A DNA stretch of 64,000 bases from Kaistella treverensis (GCF_900114045.1 NZ_FORQ01000002.1:434001-498000), one strand, 5' to 3'. Shown: positions 34,330 to 44,585, numbered from the stretch's first letter. Made by a program: numbers and translations. Notes: generated from the letters alone by a model not told the origin.

Positions 34330-37300
34330 ATGATAAAAAAGTTTATAAACAGACCGGTTCTTTCAACGGTAATTTCCATTATCATTGTCATTTTAGGTAT
34401 TCTGGGCTTGGTTTCCTTGCCAGTAACCCAATATCCGGATATTGCGCCGCCAACCGTAAGAATCTCTGCAAATTATACCGGAGCCAATGCGCAAACGGTG
34501 ATGAACAGTGTTGTTATCCCGATCGAAGAACAGGTAAACGGTGTGGAAGGAATGGATTATATTTCTTCTTCAGCCGGAAATAACGGTTCGGCTTCCATTC
34601 AGATTTTCTTTAAACAGGGGATTGATCCCGATATCGCAGCGGTGAATGTTCAAAACCAGGTGCAGCGCGCAATGCCGCTTTTACCTTCGGAAGTTACACG
34701 CTCCGGAGTGCAGGTGAACAAGCAGCAAACCAGTGCGTTGATGTATCTGACATTTTTCACCTCAAATCCTGATTTAGATGAGGTTTGGTTGCAGAATTAC
34801 ATGAACATCAATATTATTCCGGCTTTAAAACGGGTAAATGGTGTAGGTGATGCAATGGCTTTTGGCGGAAAAAATTACGCGATGCGAATTTGGCTGGATC
34901 CTGCGAAAATGGCAGCTTACGGTCTCGAACCTTCTGAAGTTTCTGCGGCGATCAATGAGCAGTCCCGCGAGGCTGCAGCCGGTGCATTAGGTGAAAACAG
35001 CGGAAGTTCTTTTCAGTATATCATTACCTACAAAGGAAAATATAATGAAGTTGACCAGTTCGAAAATATAATTCTCCGTGCGATGGGCAATGGTGAATAT
35101 CTGCGTTTAAAAGATGTCGCCGAAATAAAACTCGATGCGCAAAGCTACGGTGGAATCGGGGAAAACAACGGACGTCGCTCCATCAGTATGGGAATCTTCC
35201 AAACACCGGGATCAAACGCGCAGGAAATTATTACCGAAATTAAAAAACTGCTCGCAGAGACCGAAAAAACTTTGCCTAAAGGCATCGGTTACAGTATAAA
35301 TTTCGATACCAATGAATTCCTCGAAGCTTCAATTGCAAAAGTAATTACCACTTTGCTGGAAGCTTTTGTTTTGGTATTCCTGGTGGTTTTCCTTTTTTTA
35401 CAGGATTTCCGTTCCACTTTAATTCCCGCGATTGCGGTGCCGGTTTCGATTATCGGAACATTTTTCTTCCTGAATTTACTCGGTTATTCCATCAATTTAT
35501 TGACGCTTTTCGCGTTGGTTCTTGCCATCGGTATTGTGGTCGATGATGCGATTGTCGTCGTGGAAGCCGTGCACGCCAAAATGGAACACGGTATTACCGA
35601 TGCGAAAAAAGCTACAGTGGAAGCGATGGACGAAATCACCGGCGCAATTATTTCCATTACGTTGGTAATGGCAGCGGTATTTATTCCGGTAACATTTTTA
35701 ACGGGTCCAACGGGTGTTTTTTACCAACAATTTGGAATCACGCTTATTATTGCGATTTTAATTTCCGCCGTAAATGCTTTGACTTTAAGTCCGGTTTTAT
35801 GTTCGTTATTTTTGAAACCGCCAAAGCACCATAGTAAAGCATATTCTGAAATGAATTTCATGCAGAAATTCTTCAGCAAGTTTAATGCAGGATTCAGTGC
35901 GACTACGAGAAAATACGGCAATTCTTTCGCGTATTTATTACGACACAAATGGGTTACTTTACTCATTTTTGCCGCTGGAGCACTTACTTTTTGGTGGGCA
36001 AGTTCTACCATGCCGACAGGTTTTATTCCAAAAGAAGACCGCGGAATTTTATTTACCGATGTTCAGCTTCCTCCTGGCGCGTCTATGGAGAGAACTTATA
36101 ATATTCTAAAAGATTTGCAGGCTGAAGCCCGAAAAATTCCCGGTGTACAAAACGTAAGTTTTACCGCGAGCCGTGGTTTCATGTCGGGTCAAGGTTCAAA
36201 CGTCGGTCAGGCTTTCATCAAATTAAAACCTTTTAATGAACGCGGCCACGAAAAAGGACAAAGCGTTGACGAAATCACCAAGAAATTATTTGGTTTGGCA
36301 GGTAAATATCCCGATGCTAAAATTATCTTCTTCTCGCCACCAAGTGTTCCCGGGTTTGGTTCCAGCGATGGTTTTTCGGCCGTTTTGCTCGATAGATCCG
36401 GCGGTGACATCAATGAATTAAATAGTGTAACTCAAAATTTCATCGGTGCTTTAATGCAAAGACCGGAAATACAGTTCGCTTCCACTTCGTTTAATACCAA
36501 TTATCCGCAGTTTCAGATGGTGATTGATGTGCCGCGCGCGAAAGAAAGTGGTGTTACATTGAACAGTATTTTGAGCACAATGCAGGGTTATATCGGCGGA
36601 ATTTATTCCTCAGATTTTACCAAATACGGAAAGCAGTTCCGCGTTATGATTCAGGCTTTGCCTAATGACCGTCGCGATCCGGAAAGCTTAAATTCCATTT
36701 TTGTGAAAACCGCTTCCGGCGCCATGGCTCCGATTTCCCAGTTTGTAACTTTGGAAAAATCTTTCGGGCCGCAATCTTTGGAGCGTTATAATCTCTTTAC
36801 CTCAGTGGGAATCAGCGGCTCCAGTAATCCCGGGTTTTCCACCGGTGATGCGATTAAAGCCGTCCAGGAAGTTGCCGCAGAAAATCTGCCGGCGAGTTAT
36901 GATGTAGAATTTACGGGACTTTCGAAAGAAGAAATGAAAGCGGGTTCCCAAACGTACGTCGTCTTTTTATTGAGTTTCCTTTTCGTTTACTTTATTTTGG
37001 CGGCACAGTATGAAAGTTATCTGCTCCCGTTTTCGGTGATTCTTTCTTTACCGTTAGGCGTCGTGGGCGCATTTTTCGGTCAAAGAATTTTTGGGCTTGA
37101 AAACAACATTTATTTCCAAATTGCCATTATCATGTTGATAGGTTTGCTGGCGAAAAACGGTATTTTGATTGTGGAATTTGCCCTGCAGCGGCGCCATCAC
37201 GGTGAATCAATTGCGATGTCCGCTATTAATGCCGCAAAAGCACGACTAAGACCAATTTTAATGACTTCTTTTGCCTTTATTTTCGGAATGTTGCCACTGG

Positions 37301-37479
37301 TTTTTGCGACCGGAATTGGTTCCGTTGGTAACAGATCGATTGGTACAGGTGCTGCCGCCGGCTTGCTTATCGGAACATTTTTCGGGCTGATTGCCATTCC
37401 GGTGCTGTATGTCATTTTCCAGTATCTGCAGGAAAAAGTTTCACCATTGAAGAAAAAAGAAATTAATCTTTCAGAATAA
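34330..37479 (+). CDS. RND efflux permease (HAE1/AcrB family)
   Basis: A 1049-residue proton-driven multidrug pump of the hydrophobe/amphiphile efflux-1 family. The N-terminus MIKKFINRPVLSTVISIIIVILGILG is the first of twelve membrane helices. VQNQVQRAMPLLPSEV marks the porter domain. The proton-relay aspartates appear in LAIGIVVDDAIVVVEAV of TM4, and GLLAKNGILIVEFA lies in TM10-11. The length and internal two-fold repeat are as expected. Drug range cannot be predicted. It sits between adaptor and outer-membrane genes and is under the same likely repressor. Confidence 0.95.
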   Translation: MIKKFINRPVLSTVISIIIVILGILGLVSLPVTQYPDIAPPTVRISANYTGANAQTVMNSVVIPIEEQVNGVEGMDYISSSAGNNGSASIQIFFKQGIDPDIAAVNVQNQVQRAMPLLPSEVTRSGVQVNKQQTSALMYLTFFTSNPDLDEVWLQNYMNINIIPALKRVNGVGDAMAFGGKNYAMRIWLDPAKMAAYGLEPSEVSAAINEQSREAAAGALGENSGSSFQYIITYKGKYNEVDQFENIILRAMGNGEYLRLKDVAEIKLDAQSYGGIGENNGRRSISMGIFQTPGSNAQEIITEIKKLLAETEKTLPKGIGYSINFDTNEFLEASIAKVITTLLEAFVLVFLVVFLFLQDFRSTLIPAIAVPVSIIGTFFFLNLLGYSINLLTLFALVLAIGIVVDDAIVVVEAVHAKMEHGITDAKKATVEAMDEITGAIISITLVMAAVFIPVTFLTGPTGVFYQQFGITLIIAILISAVNALTLSPVLCSLFLKPPKHHSKAYSEMNFMQKFFSKFNAGFSATTRKYGNSFAYLLRHKWVTLLIFAAGALTFWWASSTMPTGFIPKEDRGILFTDVQLPPGASMERTYNILKDLQAEARKIPGVQNVSFTASRGFMSGQGSNVGQAFIKLKPFNERGHEKGQSVDEITKKLFGLAGKYPDAKIIFFSPPSVPGFGSSDGFSAVLLDRSGGDINELNSVTQNFIGALMQRPEIQFASTSFNTNYPQFQMVIDVPRAKESGVTLNSILSTMQGYIGGIYSSDFTKYGKQFRVMIQALPNDRRDPESLNSIFVKTASGAMAPISQFVTLEKSFGPQSLERYNLFTSVGISGSSNPGFSTGDAIKAVQEVAAENLPASYDVEFTGLSKEEMKAGSQTYVVFLLSFLFVYFILAAQYESYLLPFSVILSLPLGVVGAFFGQRIFGLENNIYFQIAIIMLIGLLAKNGILIVEFALQRRHHGESIAMSAINAAKARLRPILMTSFAFIFGMLPLVFATGIGSVGNRSIGTGAAAGLLIGTFFGLIAIPVLYVIFQYLQEKVSPLKKKEINLSE

Positions 37480-37505
37480 TTCAGATTACGAAAAATTAGA
37501 AAAAA

Positions 37506-38915
37506 ATGAACAAATACCTCAAAATAAATTTATTTTCACTCGTTTTCAGCGTGGTTTTTCTTTCGTCGTGTATGACGCGTGAAAAGTACGTAACGCCGAA
37601 AGATGTGGTTAATGAAAACCTGTTCCCCACAGATTTGCTGCCGAAAGATTCTACTTCGATGGCAACTATTTCCTGGAAAGATTTTTTCACGGATACTATT
37701 TTACAGAAACATATCGCCACGGCGCTTGAAAATAATCTGGATGTTCGTGTGGCGTTGCAGAATATCAGTGCTGCAGAATCTTATTTAAAGCAAAGTAAAG
37801 CTGCGTATTTGCCAACACTTTCTGCAGGACCAAATTACACCTTTCAAACACAGTCTTTGAATACACAATCCGGGCAGATTTTAAATCAAAGAAAATACAA
37901 CAATTCGTTCGATATTTCTGCGAATGCAAGCTGGGAAGCTGATATTTGGGGAAAATTAAAATCCCAGGAAAAAGCTGAATTGGCGAATTATTTGGGAACC
38001 GTAGCAGCACATCAAACCGTGAAAAGCGATCTGGTGGCAAGCATCGCTTCGGCATATTACCAGCTTTTGACTTTTGATAACCAGAAAAAAATCATTAATG
38101 AAACCATTTTGGTCCGCAAGAAAAACCTGGAAACTACAAACGCGCTGAAGGAGGCCGGCACGCTGACCGAAGTTGCCGTTCAGCAAAGTGAAGCCCTGGT
38201 TTTCAATGCAGAATCCATGTTGATCAGCATCGATGTCCAGATTGCCTTGTTAGAAAATACAATCAGTCTGTTGATGGGCGAACCAAGTCACGCCATCGAA
38301 AGATCGACCATTTTTGTACAACAAATGCCGGCCAGTTTGGAACTGGGTTATCCCGCGAATCTTTTGGCCAACCGCCCGGATGTAAAAGCTGCTGAATATC
38401 GTTTGATGAATGCTTTTGAATTGACAAATGCCGCAAAAGCTAGCTTTTACCCGAGTTTGAGGTTAACCGGCAGCGGCGGAATTGGTGCTGCAGATTTAGA
38501 CCAGTTGTTCAGTGTAAATTCTCTTTTTGCCAATGTGGTTGTGGGTTTAGCGCAGCCGATTTTAAATAAAAGACAAATCCGTACGCAATACGAAGTCAGC
38601 TTGGCGAATAAAGAAATCGCTTATTTGAACTTTCGAAGATCAGTGTTGACAGCTGGAAAAGAAGTTTCTGATGCGCTCAAAATTTATCAGGCGCAGGATT
38701 CTTTCATTAATTTGAAAAGACAGGAGCTCGACGCATATAAAAAATCGGTTGGTTATTCGCAGGAACTGGTGAACTACGGTCTGGCGAATTATCTGGAAGT
38801 TCTCAACGCGAGCGTCAATCAGCTTAATGCAGAACTTAACATTTCCAACGCAGAATATTCAAAACTTGATGCCGGCATTGAATTGTATCGCGCGCTCGGT
38901 GGTGGTTGGAGATAA
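37506..38915 (+). CDS. Outer-membrane efflux lipoprotein (TolC/OprM-like)
   Basis: A 469-residue outer-membrane factor of the NodT/OprM group that forms the exit channel for the RND pump. The signal peptide ends at a lipobox (FLSSC, Cys22). Two long helical repeats are visible, each with the family pattern: ALENNLDVRVALQNISAAESYLKQSKAAYLPTLS in the first half and NRPDVKAAEYRLMNAFELTNAAKASFYPSLRL in the second. The C-terminus ends with ELYRALGGGW, a hallmark of this family. It is the last gene of the operon, and a terminator follows. Confidence 0.93.
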   Translation: MNKYLKINLFSLVFSVVFLSSCMTREKYVTPKDVVNENLFPTDLLPKDSTSMATISWKDFFTDTILQKHIATALENNLDVRVALQNISAAESYLKQSKAAYLPTLSAGPNYTFQTQSLNTQSGQILNQRKYNNSFDISANASWEADIWGKLKSQEKAELANYLGTVAAHQTVKSDLVASIASAYYQLLTFDNQKKIINETILVRKKNLETTNALKEAGTLTEVAVQQSEALVFNAESMLISIDVQIALLENTISLLMGEPSHAIERSTIFVQQMPASLELGYPANLLANRPDVKAAEYRLMNAFELTNAAKASFYPSLRLTGSGGIGAADLDQLFSVNSLFANVVVGLAQPILNKRQIRTQYEVSLANKEIAYLNFRRSVLTAGKEVSDALKIYQAQDSFINLKRQELDAYKKSVGYSQELVNYGLANYLEVLNASVNQLNAELNISNAEYSKLDAGIELYRALGGGWR

Positions 38916-38937
38916 TTTTAACTAAAAAATAAAAATT

Positions 38938-38967
38938 CTCTTTCATTTTTTGAAAGAGATTTTTTTG
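38938..38967. terminator. Terminator of the RND operon
   Basis: CTCTTTCA and TGAAAGAG with a short T-rich loop, flanked by A and T runs, 22 bases after the last efflux gene. Confidence 0.75.
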
Positions 38968-39018
38968 GCCGCTATTTGGCTGTTTTTTCCGATTTAGCAA
39001 AAAGATATTTAGCAAAAA

Positions 39019-39558
39019 TTACTGCTTTAAGGCCTTAAAAAATTCCCACATTACAATTCCGCCACACACCGAAACATTTAACGAATGTTTAGTTCCCAGC
39101 TGCGGAATTTCCAGGAAATTGTCATAAAACGGGAAAGCATCGTCTGTCAAACCATCCACTTCATTTCCCAAAACAACCGCATATTTCCCGGAATTTTTCG
39201 GGGTAAAACCGGCAATATTTTCGGAATTGGATGTCTGTTCAATTCCGATGATTTGATAGTTTTCCTCCTTTAATTTTTTTAGTGCTTCAGCGGTGTTTTT
39301 TTCATAAATCCATGAAACGCTTTCTGTAGCTCCCAGCGCCGCTTTTTGAATTTCACGGTGCGGCGGTTGCGGTGTAATGCCGCACAATACCACTTTTTCA
39401 ATCAAAAAAGCATCGGCTGTCCGGAAAATTGCGCCCACATTATGCATGCTCCGAACATTGTCCAAAACCACAACGAGCGGTGTTTTTTCCGTCTGTTTAA
39501 AGGTTTCAACATCTATTCGTCCTAATTCTTCGAGTTTCAGTTTCTTGGTGGAGCCCAT
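39019..39558 (-). CDS. SpoU/TrmH-family RNA 2'-O-methyltransferase
   Basis: A 179-residue SPOUT-fold methyltransferase. Motif 1 is VVVLDNVRSMHNVGAIFRTADAF, motif 2 is AVVLGNEVDGLTDDAF, and motif 3 is ILEI-like LEIPQLGTKHSLNVSVCGGIVMWEF, together building the knotted AdoMet site with the catalytic Arg in motif 1. The target RNA is not known. ATG at 39558 is preferred; the longer reading runs back through the promoter into mutS. The last codons and stop resemble the dispersed repeat core with one base missing (39014-39030). Confidence 0.88.
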   Translation of the reverse strand: MGSTKKLKLEELGRIDVETFKQTEKTPLVVVLDNVRSMHNVGAIFRTADAFLIEKVVLCGITPQPPHREIQKAALGATESVSWIYEKNTAEALKKLKEENYQIIGIEQTSNSENIAGFTPKNSGKYAVVLGNEVDGLTDDAFPFYDNFLEIPQLGTKHSLNVSVCGGIVMWEFFKALKQ

Positions 39559-39563
39559 TTTCG

Positions 39564-39580
39564 TATTTTTGGCAAAAATA
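39564..39580. promoter_or_regulatory. Face-to-face promoter boxes between trmH-like gene and mutS
   Basis: TATTTTTG on the plus strand (39564-39571) and TATTTTTG on the minus strand (complement of 39573-39580) are separated by one base, forming a 17-base palindrome. Each box points to the gene on its far side, so the two transcripts should overlap at their 5' ends. Confidence 0.5.
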
Positions 39581-39631
39581 AGGTTTTTAAAGCCGAAATT
39601 TTTCAGTTCAAAACTTTTTAAAACAAATGCC

Positions 39632-42217
39632 GTGGCGAAAGAAAAAAAAGAAACTCCCCTAATGACGCAGTACAACACCATCAAGGCGAAATATCCGGAT
39701 GCGCTGTTACTTTTTCGCGTGGGGGATTTTTATGAAACCTTCGGGACGGATGCCACTCGCGCCGCGCAGATTCTGGGCATTGTTTTAACAAAAAGAGCCA
39801 ACGGTGAAGGTCATATCGAACTTGCGGGTTTTCCGCATCATTCCATTGATTCTTATTTGCCGAAACTGGTGCGCGCGGGTTTGCGCGTTGCGATTTGTGA
39901 CCAACTGGAAGATCCGAAATCGGTAAAAGGAATTGTAAAACGCGGCGTCACCGAACTCGTGACGCCCGGTGTAACTTTCAACGAGCAGGTTTTAAGCTCG
40001 AAAAAGAACAATTTTCTACTTTCGGTGCACAAAGAGAAAGAAAAATACGGCCTTGCTTTGGTCGATGTTTCTACCGGAGAATTTCTTGCTTCCGAAGGGA
40101 ATTTAGAGCAGTTGCTGCACATTGTCGGCACTTTTGATCCGAGTGAAATTATTTACCAAAGACGCACGGAACTGCCTACTCAGCTTGCAAACCGAAGTTC
40201 TTTCAAGCTGGAAGACTGGGCTTATCAATACAATTATGCGTACGAAAAATTAACCGGTCATTTCAAAACAAATTCCTTAAAAGGTTTCGGAATTGAAGAT
40301 GTAAAACTGGGAATTATCGCCGCCGGCGCCATTTTCGCTTATTTGGTGGAAGATACGCACCACGCTCTTTTACAGCATATTACGACCATAAAATTGATTC
40401 CGAAAGATGATTATCTGATGATGGATCATTTTACCTTGCGGAATTTAGAAATTGTTTTCCCGAGTCATTCGCAGGGAAAATCGCTGCTGGATATCATCGA
40501 TAAGACCTGCACACCGATGGGCGGAAGATTGCTGAGACGCCGCTTAATTCTGCCTTTGAAATCTGTAAATGAAATCAACCGCAGATTAGATTTGGTGGAA
40601 TTTTTCAATAAAGAAGAAAATCTGAAGTATGAAATTCTTCAACTTTTAAAATCAATTTCGGATTTGGATAGGTTGCTGGGAAAACTGGCTTCGGAAAAAA
40701 TTTGCCCAAAAGAGGTCGGATATTTGCGCCAAAGTCTTACCAACATTCAAAAAATTAAAGAACTTCTGCAGCCGCACGCGGAAATTTTAGCCTGGATTTC
40801 ACCTTTGCTGAATCTGGAAGAGCTCATTAAATATCTGCAAAAGAATGTGAATGAGGAACTTCCGGTAAATATTTCGAAAGGAAATGTCATAAAAACCGGA
40901 ATTTCTGAAGAGCTGGATCACCTGCGCGGGCTTCAAACCAAAGGAAAAGATTTTCTCGAGGAAATGTGCGACCGCGAGATAAAGCGCACCGGAATAACAA
41001 GTCTTAAAATCAGTTTCAATAACGTTTTCGGTTATTATATTGAAGTCCGAAATTCGCATAAAGATAAGGTTCCCGACGATTGGATCCGAAAACAAACTTT
41101 GGTTAACGCGGAAAGATACATTACCGAAGAATTAAAGGAGTATGAAGAACAAATCCTCGGTGCAGAGGAAAAAATTTCAAAAATTGAGCAGCAATTGTAC
41201 CGCCAGGTTTGTGAAAACGTGATGGTGTACATCGATCAAATTCAGGAAAATTCCAAGATTATTGCGGAACTGGATTGTGGTGTTGCTTTATCGGAACTGG
41301 CGGTTTCTGAGAGTTATACAAAACCTGTTCTGAACGACGGTTTTGAAATCGATTTAAAAGAAGCGCGTCACCCGATCATTGAGAATGCTTTGCCTTTAGG
41401 CGAAAAATACATTCCGAACGATTTATTTTTAGCCAAAGATTCGCAGCAGATCATTATGGTTACCGGACCGAACATGGCAGGAAAATCCGCAATTTTGAGG
41501 CAAACGGCAATTATTTGTCTGCTCGCGCAGATTGGCAGTTTTGTGCCGGCAAAACATGCTGAAATCGGAATTTTGGATAAGATTTTTACACGCGTTGGTG
41601 CTTCAGACAATATTTCTTCCGGCGAATCGACTTTCATGGTGGAAATGAATGAAGCTGCGAATATTTTGAACAATATTTCGGAACGAAGCCTGATTTTATT
41701 AGATGAAATTGGGCGCGGAACTTCTACATACGACGGTGTTTCCATTGCCTGGGCGATTGCAGAATATCTTCACCAACATCCGACGCAAGCGAAAACTTTA
41801 TTTGCTACGCATTATCATGAACTGAATGAAATGACGGTGAATTTCGAAAGAATTAAAAATTTCCATGTTTCGATTCAGGAGCATAAAGGAAGTATTATCT
41901 TCCTGCGGAAACTCGTGCCGGGCGGCAGTGAACACAGTTTTGGGATTCATGTGGCGAAATTGGCCGGAATGCCGGCCAAAGTCGTGAACCGCGCTAATGA
42001 AGTCCTGAAAACTTTAGAAAAAAGCCGTTCGCAAAGTGGTTCGAAAAACTCTGCGAGAGCAATTACCGAAGAAAGTTTGCAGCTTTCATTTTTCCAGCTT
42101 GATGATCCGGTTTTAGAAAATATCCGCGAAGAGCTGCTAAAAATTGATGTGAATACTTTAACACCAATTGAAGCCTTGATGAAATTGAATTCGATTAAAA
42201 AGATGATTGGAAGATAA
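39632..42217 (+). CDS. mutS: DNA mismatch repair protein MutS
   Basis: MutS recognises mispaired bases and short loops and starts mismatch repair with MutL. The 861-residue protein has the mismatch-reading Phe-x-Glu in FRVGDFYETF near the N-terminus. The clamp and lever domains occupy the middle, and the ATPase domain has Walker A GPNMAGKS, the GESTFMVEM segment, Walker B LILLDEIGRGTSTYDG and FATHYHEL. GTG at 39632 is chosen as it gives VAKEKKETPLMTQYNTIKAKYP at the N-terminus, like homologues I know; an ATG at 39662 is possible. A longer open frame over the trmH-like gene is not used. Confidence 0.94.
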   Translation: MAKEKKETPLMTQYNTIKAKYPDALLLFRVGDFYETFGTDATRAAQILGIVLTKRANGEGHIELAGFPHHSIDSYLPKLVRAGLRVAICDQLEDPKSVKGIVKRGVTELVTPGVTFNEQVLSSKKNNFLLSVHKEKEKYGLALVDVSTGEFLASEGNLEQLLHIVGTFDPSEIIYQRRTELPTQLANRSSFKLEDWAYQYNYAYEKLTGHFKTNSLKGFGIEDVKLGIIAAGAIFAYLVEDTHHALLQHITTIKLIPKDDYLMMDHFTLRNLEIVFPSHSQGKSLLDIIDKTCTPMGGRLLRRRLILPLKSVNEINRRLDLVEFFNKEENLKYEILQLLKSISDLDRLLGKLASEKICPKEVGYLRQSLTNIQKIKELLQPHAEILAWISPLLNLEELIKYLQKNVNEELPVNISKGNVIKTGISEELDHLRGLQTKGKDFLEEMCDREIKRTGITSLKISFNNVFGYYIEVRNSHKDKVPDDWIRKQTLVNAERYITEELKEYEEQILGAEEKISKIEQQLYRQVCENVMVYIDQIQENSKIIAELDCGVALSELAVSESYTKPVLNDGFEIDLKEARHPIIENALPLGEKYIPNDLFLAKDSQQIIMVTGPNMAGKSAILRQTAIICLLAQIGSFVPAKHAEIGILDKIFTRVGASDNISSGESTFMVEMNEAANILNNISERSLILLDEIGRGTSTYDGVSIAWAIAEYLHQHPTQAKTLFATHYHELNEMTVNFERIKNFHVSIQEHKGSIIFLRKLVPGGSEHSFGIHVAKLAGMPAKVVNRANEVLKTLEKSRSQSGSKNSARAITEESLQLSFFQLDDPVLENIREELLKIDVNTLTPIEALMKLNSIKKMIGR

Positions 42218-42232
42218 TTTATTCCGGGTTAT

Positions 42233-44071
42233 TTACCCGAAATTTTGCAAATCAACGAGTTTGCGGTATATGCCGTTTTTACCGAATAATTCCTGATGCG
42301 TGCCCTGCTCAACGATAATTCCGCGTTCCATCACCACAATCCAGTCCGCTTTTTGAATGGTTGAAAGTCGGTGCGCGATTACGAGTGAAGTGCGGTTTTC
42401 CATCATTTTTTCTAATGCTTCCTGCACAAATCTTTCGCTTTCCGTGTCCAATGCGGAAGTTGCTTCATCCAAAATCATGATCGGCGGATTTTTCAAAACC
42501 GCTCTCGCAATGGAAACTCGCTGTTTTTGTCCCCCGGAAAGTTTGTTGCCGTCATCGCCGATGTTGGTGTAATATTTCTCCGGAAGTTCGTCGATGAAGT
42601 GATGCGCGTTGGCAATTTTTGCAGCGGAAATTACCTCATCTTCGGTGGCGCTAGGCTTTCCCATCAAAATATTATTGAAAACCGAATCATTGAACAAAAC
42701 TGATTCCTGAGTTACCATTCCCAAAAGATTCCGGTAATCAGTGACTTTTAAATTTTTTATATTTTGGCCATCGACTAAAATTTCACCTTCGGAAACGTCA
42801 TAAAAACGCGCCAAAAGATTCGCAATCGTCGTTTTTCCGGAGCCGGACTGGCCGACCAAAGCGATGGTTTTACCCTTTGGAATTACCAGGTTGAAATTTT
42901 TCAGAATAACATTATCTTTATCGTAGAAAAATCCAATGTTTTTGAATTCAATTTTATCTTTTAAAGTCGAAATCGGCAGTGGATTTTCAATTTCATCAAT
43001 TTTTAAATCGTAATCTAAAACTTCTGAAACGCGGTCTAAACTTGCCATTCCACCCTGAATATTTGAAATCGCGTTAGACAGCTTTTTCGCGGGATCTAAA
43101 ATCTGAAAAAACATGCCAATAAAGACCAAAAAAGTTTCGGGTTCCATTGTTTGCGCATTCAGGATTTGAACGCCGGCAAACCAAGTGATAATTAAAATAG
43201 TTACGGAACCTAAAAATTCGCTCATCGGTGAGGCGAGTTCACGGCGACGGCTCATTCCGATGGCATATTTCTGCCAGTTATCGGTGGTAGAATTAAAGCG
43301 GTTTTTGAGAATTTTGTCGGCATTAAAAATTTTAATGACTTTCGAAGATTTCAAGGTTTCATCAACCAATGAAAATAAATTTCCAAGCTCTTCCTGCGCG
43401 GCGGTGGCTTTTTTCTTTAGACTTTTACCAACCCAGCCGATTAAGCCGCCCATCACGGGGAAAACCAACAAGGAGAATAGTGTAAGCTGCGGCGACAGGA
43501 TAAATAAAGTGATGAGCGAGGTGATGATCATAAACGGTGAATTGATGACATCAACCAAACTTCCCATAATTCCGTTTTCAACGCTTCCGATATCGTTGGA
43601 AATGCGCGACATCATATCGCCTTTGCGTTTTTCGGTGAAAAATGAAACCGGCAGCTTCAAAAATTTGTCGTACATCGCGGTACGCAGATCTTTGGTGATT
43701 CCCACGCGGTAATTCACTAATAAATAAGCGCCCAGATAGCGGAAAATATTTCTTAATAAAAAAGCTACGGCGGTGATTGCACATAGAATTGCCAAAACTC
43801 TTACGGCACCATATTGATCGATATTTGTCTGAATGGTATAGTACGCCCAGTCTTTAGCAAAACCAAAAAAATCAACAATTCGCCCGGAATATTTTGGTGC
43901 CACGGAAGTGTCAACTTTTTCTACGGTGCCAAACATCAAACCTAAAATCGGCAGCATGGTGGCGACTGAAAATATATTCAGCACGGAATACATGATATTG
44001 AAAAAAATGCTGGCAAACAGAAATCTCTGATGAGGTTTTGCGAAAAATAAAATGCGTTGAAATGGTTTCAT
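42233..44071 (-). CDS. ABC transporter, fused permease and ATPase (MsbA-like)
   Basis: A 612-residue type I ABC exporter half-transporter. The N-terminal 320 residues hold six membrane helices, with the coupling sequence FTEKRKGDMMSRISNDIGSVENG after the second pair. The nucleotide-binding domain has Walker A ALVGQSGSGKTTIANLL, signature LSGGQKQRVSIARA, Walker B PIMILDEATSALDTESE and the switch His in VIAHRLSTIQ. It is MsbA-like in layout and would form a homodimer. Lipid export is a fair guess, but drug export is equally possible. A TAATTTTG promoter box lies at 44088-44095 on the minus strand. Confidence 0.88.
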   Translation of the reverse strand: MKPFQRILFFAKPHQRFLFASIFFNIMYSVLNIFSVATMLPILGLMFGTVEKVDTSVAPKYSGRIVDFFGFAKDWAYYTIQTNIDQYGAVRVLAILCAITAVAFLLRNIFRYLGAYLLVNYRVGITKDLRTAMYDKFLKLPVSFFTEKRKGDMMSRISNDIGSVENGIMGSLVDVINSPFMIITSLITLFILSPQLTLFSLLVFPVMGGLIGWVGKSLKKKATAAQEELGNLFSLVDETLKSSKVIKIFNADKILKNRFNSTTDNWQKYAIGMSRRRELASPMSEFLGSVTILIITWFAGVQILNAQTMEPETFLVFIGMFFQILDPAKKLSNAISNIQGGMASLDRVSEVLDYDLKIDEIENPLPISTLKDKIEFKNIGFFYDKDNVILKNFNLVIPKGKTIALVGQSGSGKTTIANLLARFYDVSEGEILVDGQNIKNLKVTDYRNLLGMVTQESVLFNDSVFNNILMGKPSATEDEVISAAKIANAHHFIDELPEKYYTNIGDDGNKLSGGQKQRVSIARAVLKNPPIMILDEATSALDTESERFVQEALEKMMENRTSLVIAHRLSTIQKADWIVVMERGIIVEQGTHQELFGKNGIYRKLVDLQNFG

Positions 44072-44147
44072 TCACTAATTTAAGGGCCAAAATTACGGAA
44101 TTTAAAAATGTTCCGGATAAAAAATAGTGTGATGTACTTAAATGAAA

Positions 44148-44171
44148 AAACAGCCCAAAAATAGGCTGTTT
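44148..44171 (-). terminator. Terminator after the DUF4293 gene
   Basis: AAACAGCC and GGCTGTTT arms with an 8-base loop are followed on the minus strand by a T-run, between the DUF4293 gene and the ABC transporter gene. Confidence 0.7.
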
Positions 44172-44195
44172 CACTCAAAAAAAATCGTTGTACGT

Positions 44196-44585
44196 TTAGC
44201 GGAGTCTGTCTACAGATTTTACGAGCCGATCATCTTTCCGGATAAATAAATTTGCAATCAGTAAAAAGACAATTGCTAAAAGTGGAAAAAGTGGCTCAAT
44301 ACCCTTCTCAGGAAAATCAATTCCTCCGGGTAAGGTGAGTATCCAATACGCCAATAAACCGAGCAACAAAGCGTTTATATAAATGCTGATGTTATTCAGC
44401 AAAATCTGTCGTTTGCGTTCTTTAAAGCTCAAAATGCTGATAAATCCGAAAAGCACCAATACCACGCAAATTACAGAAATAATGGGAAGCGGACCGAAAA
44501 GCGCAAAATCCTGGCCGGTAATAAATAAAAATACCGCGCTTAAAATCGCTAAAAATATCCAAACCGTTTGTATCCGTTGCAGCAT
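44196..44585 (-). CDS. DUF4293 family membrane protein
   Basis: A 129-residue integral membrane protein with four hydrophobic helices, at about residues 7-24, 32-50, 62-82 and 98-114, and a charged C-terminal tail ending KSVDRLR. The N-terminus MLQRIQTVWIFLAIL is typical of the Bacteroidetes DUF4293 family, whose genes often lie next to rho in this group, as here (divergent, 154-base gap). The function is unknown. A TATTTTTG box (minus strand, 44604-44611) lies 18 bases before its start. Confidence 0.8.
   Translation of the reverse strand: MLQRIQTVWIFLAILSAVFLFITGQDFALFGPLPIISVICVVLVLFGFISILSFKERKRQILLNNISIYINALLLGLLAYWILTLPGGIDFPEKGIEPLFPLLAIVFLLIANLFIRKDDRLVKSVDRLR

Noticed and set aside
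39377-39631. N-terminal extension of MutS by 85 residues
   Set aside because: The extension lies antisense to the trmH-like gene and crosses both promoter boxes; homologues start at the GTG-coded VAKEKKETPLM.
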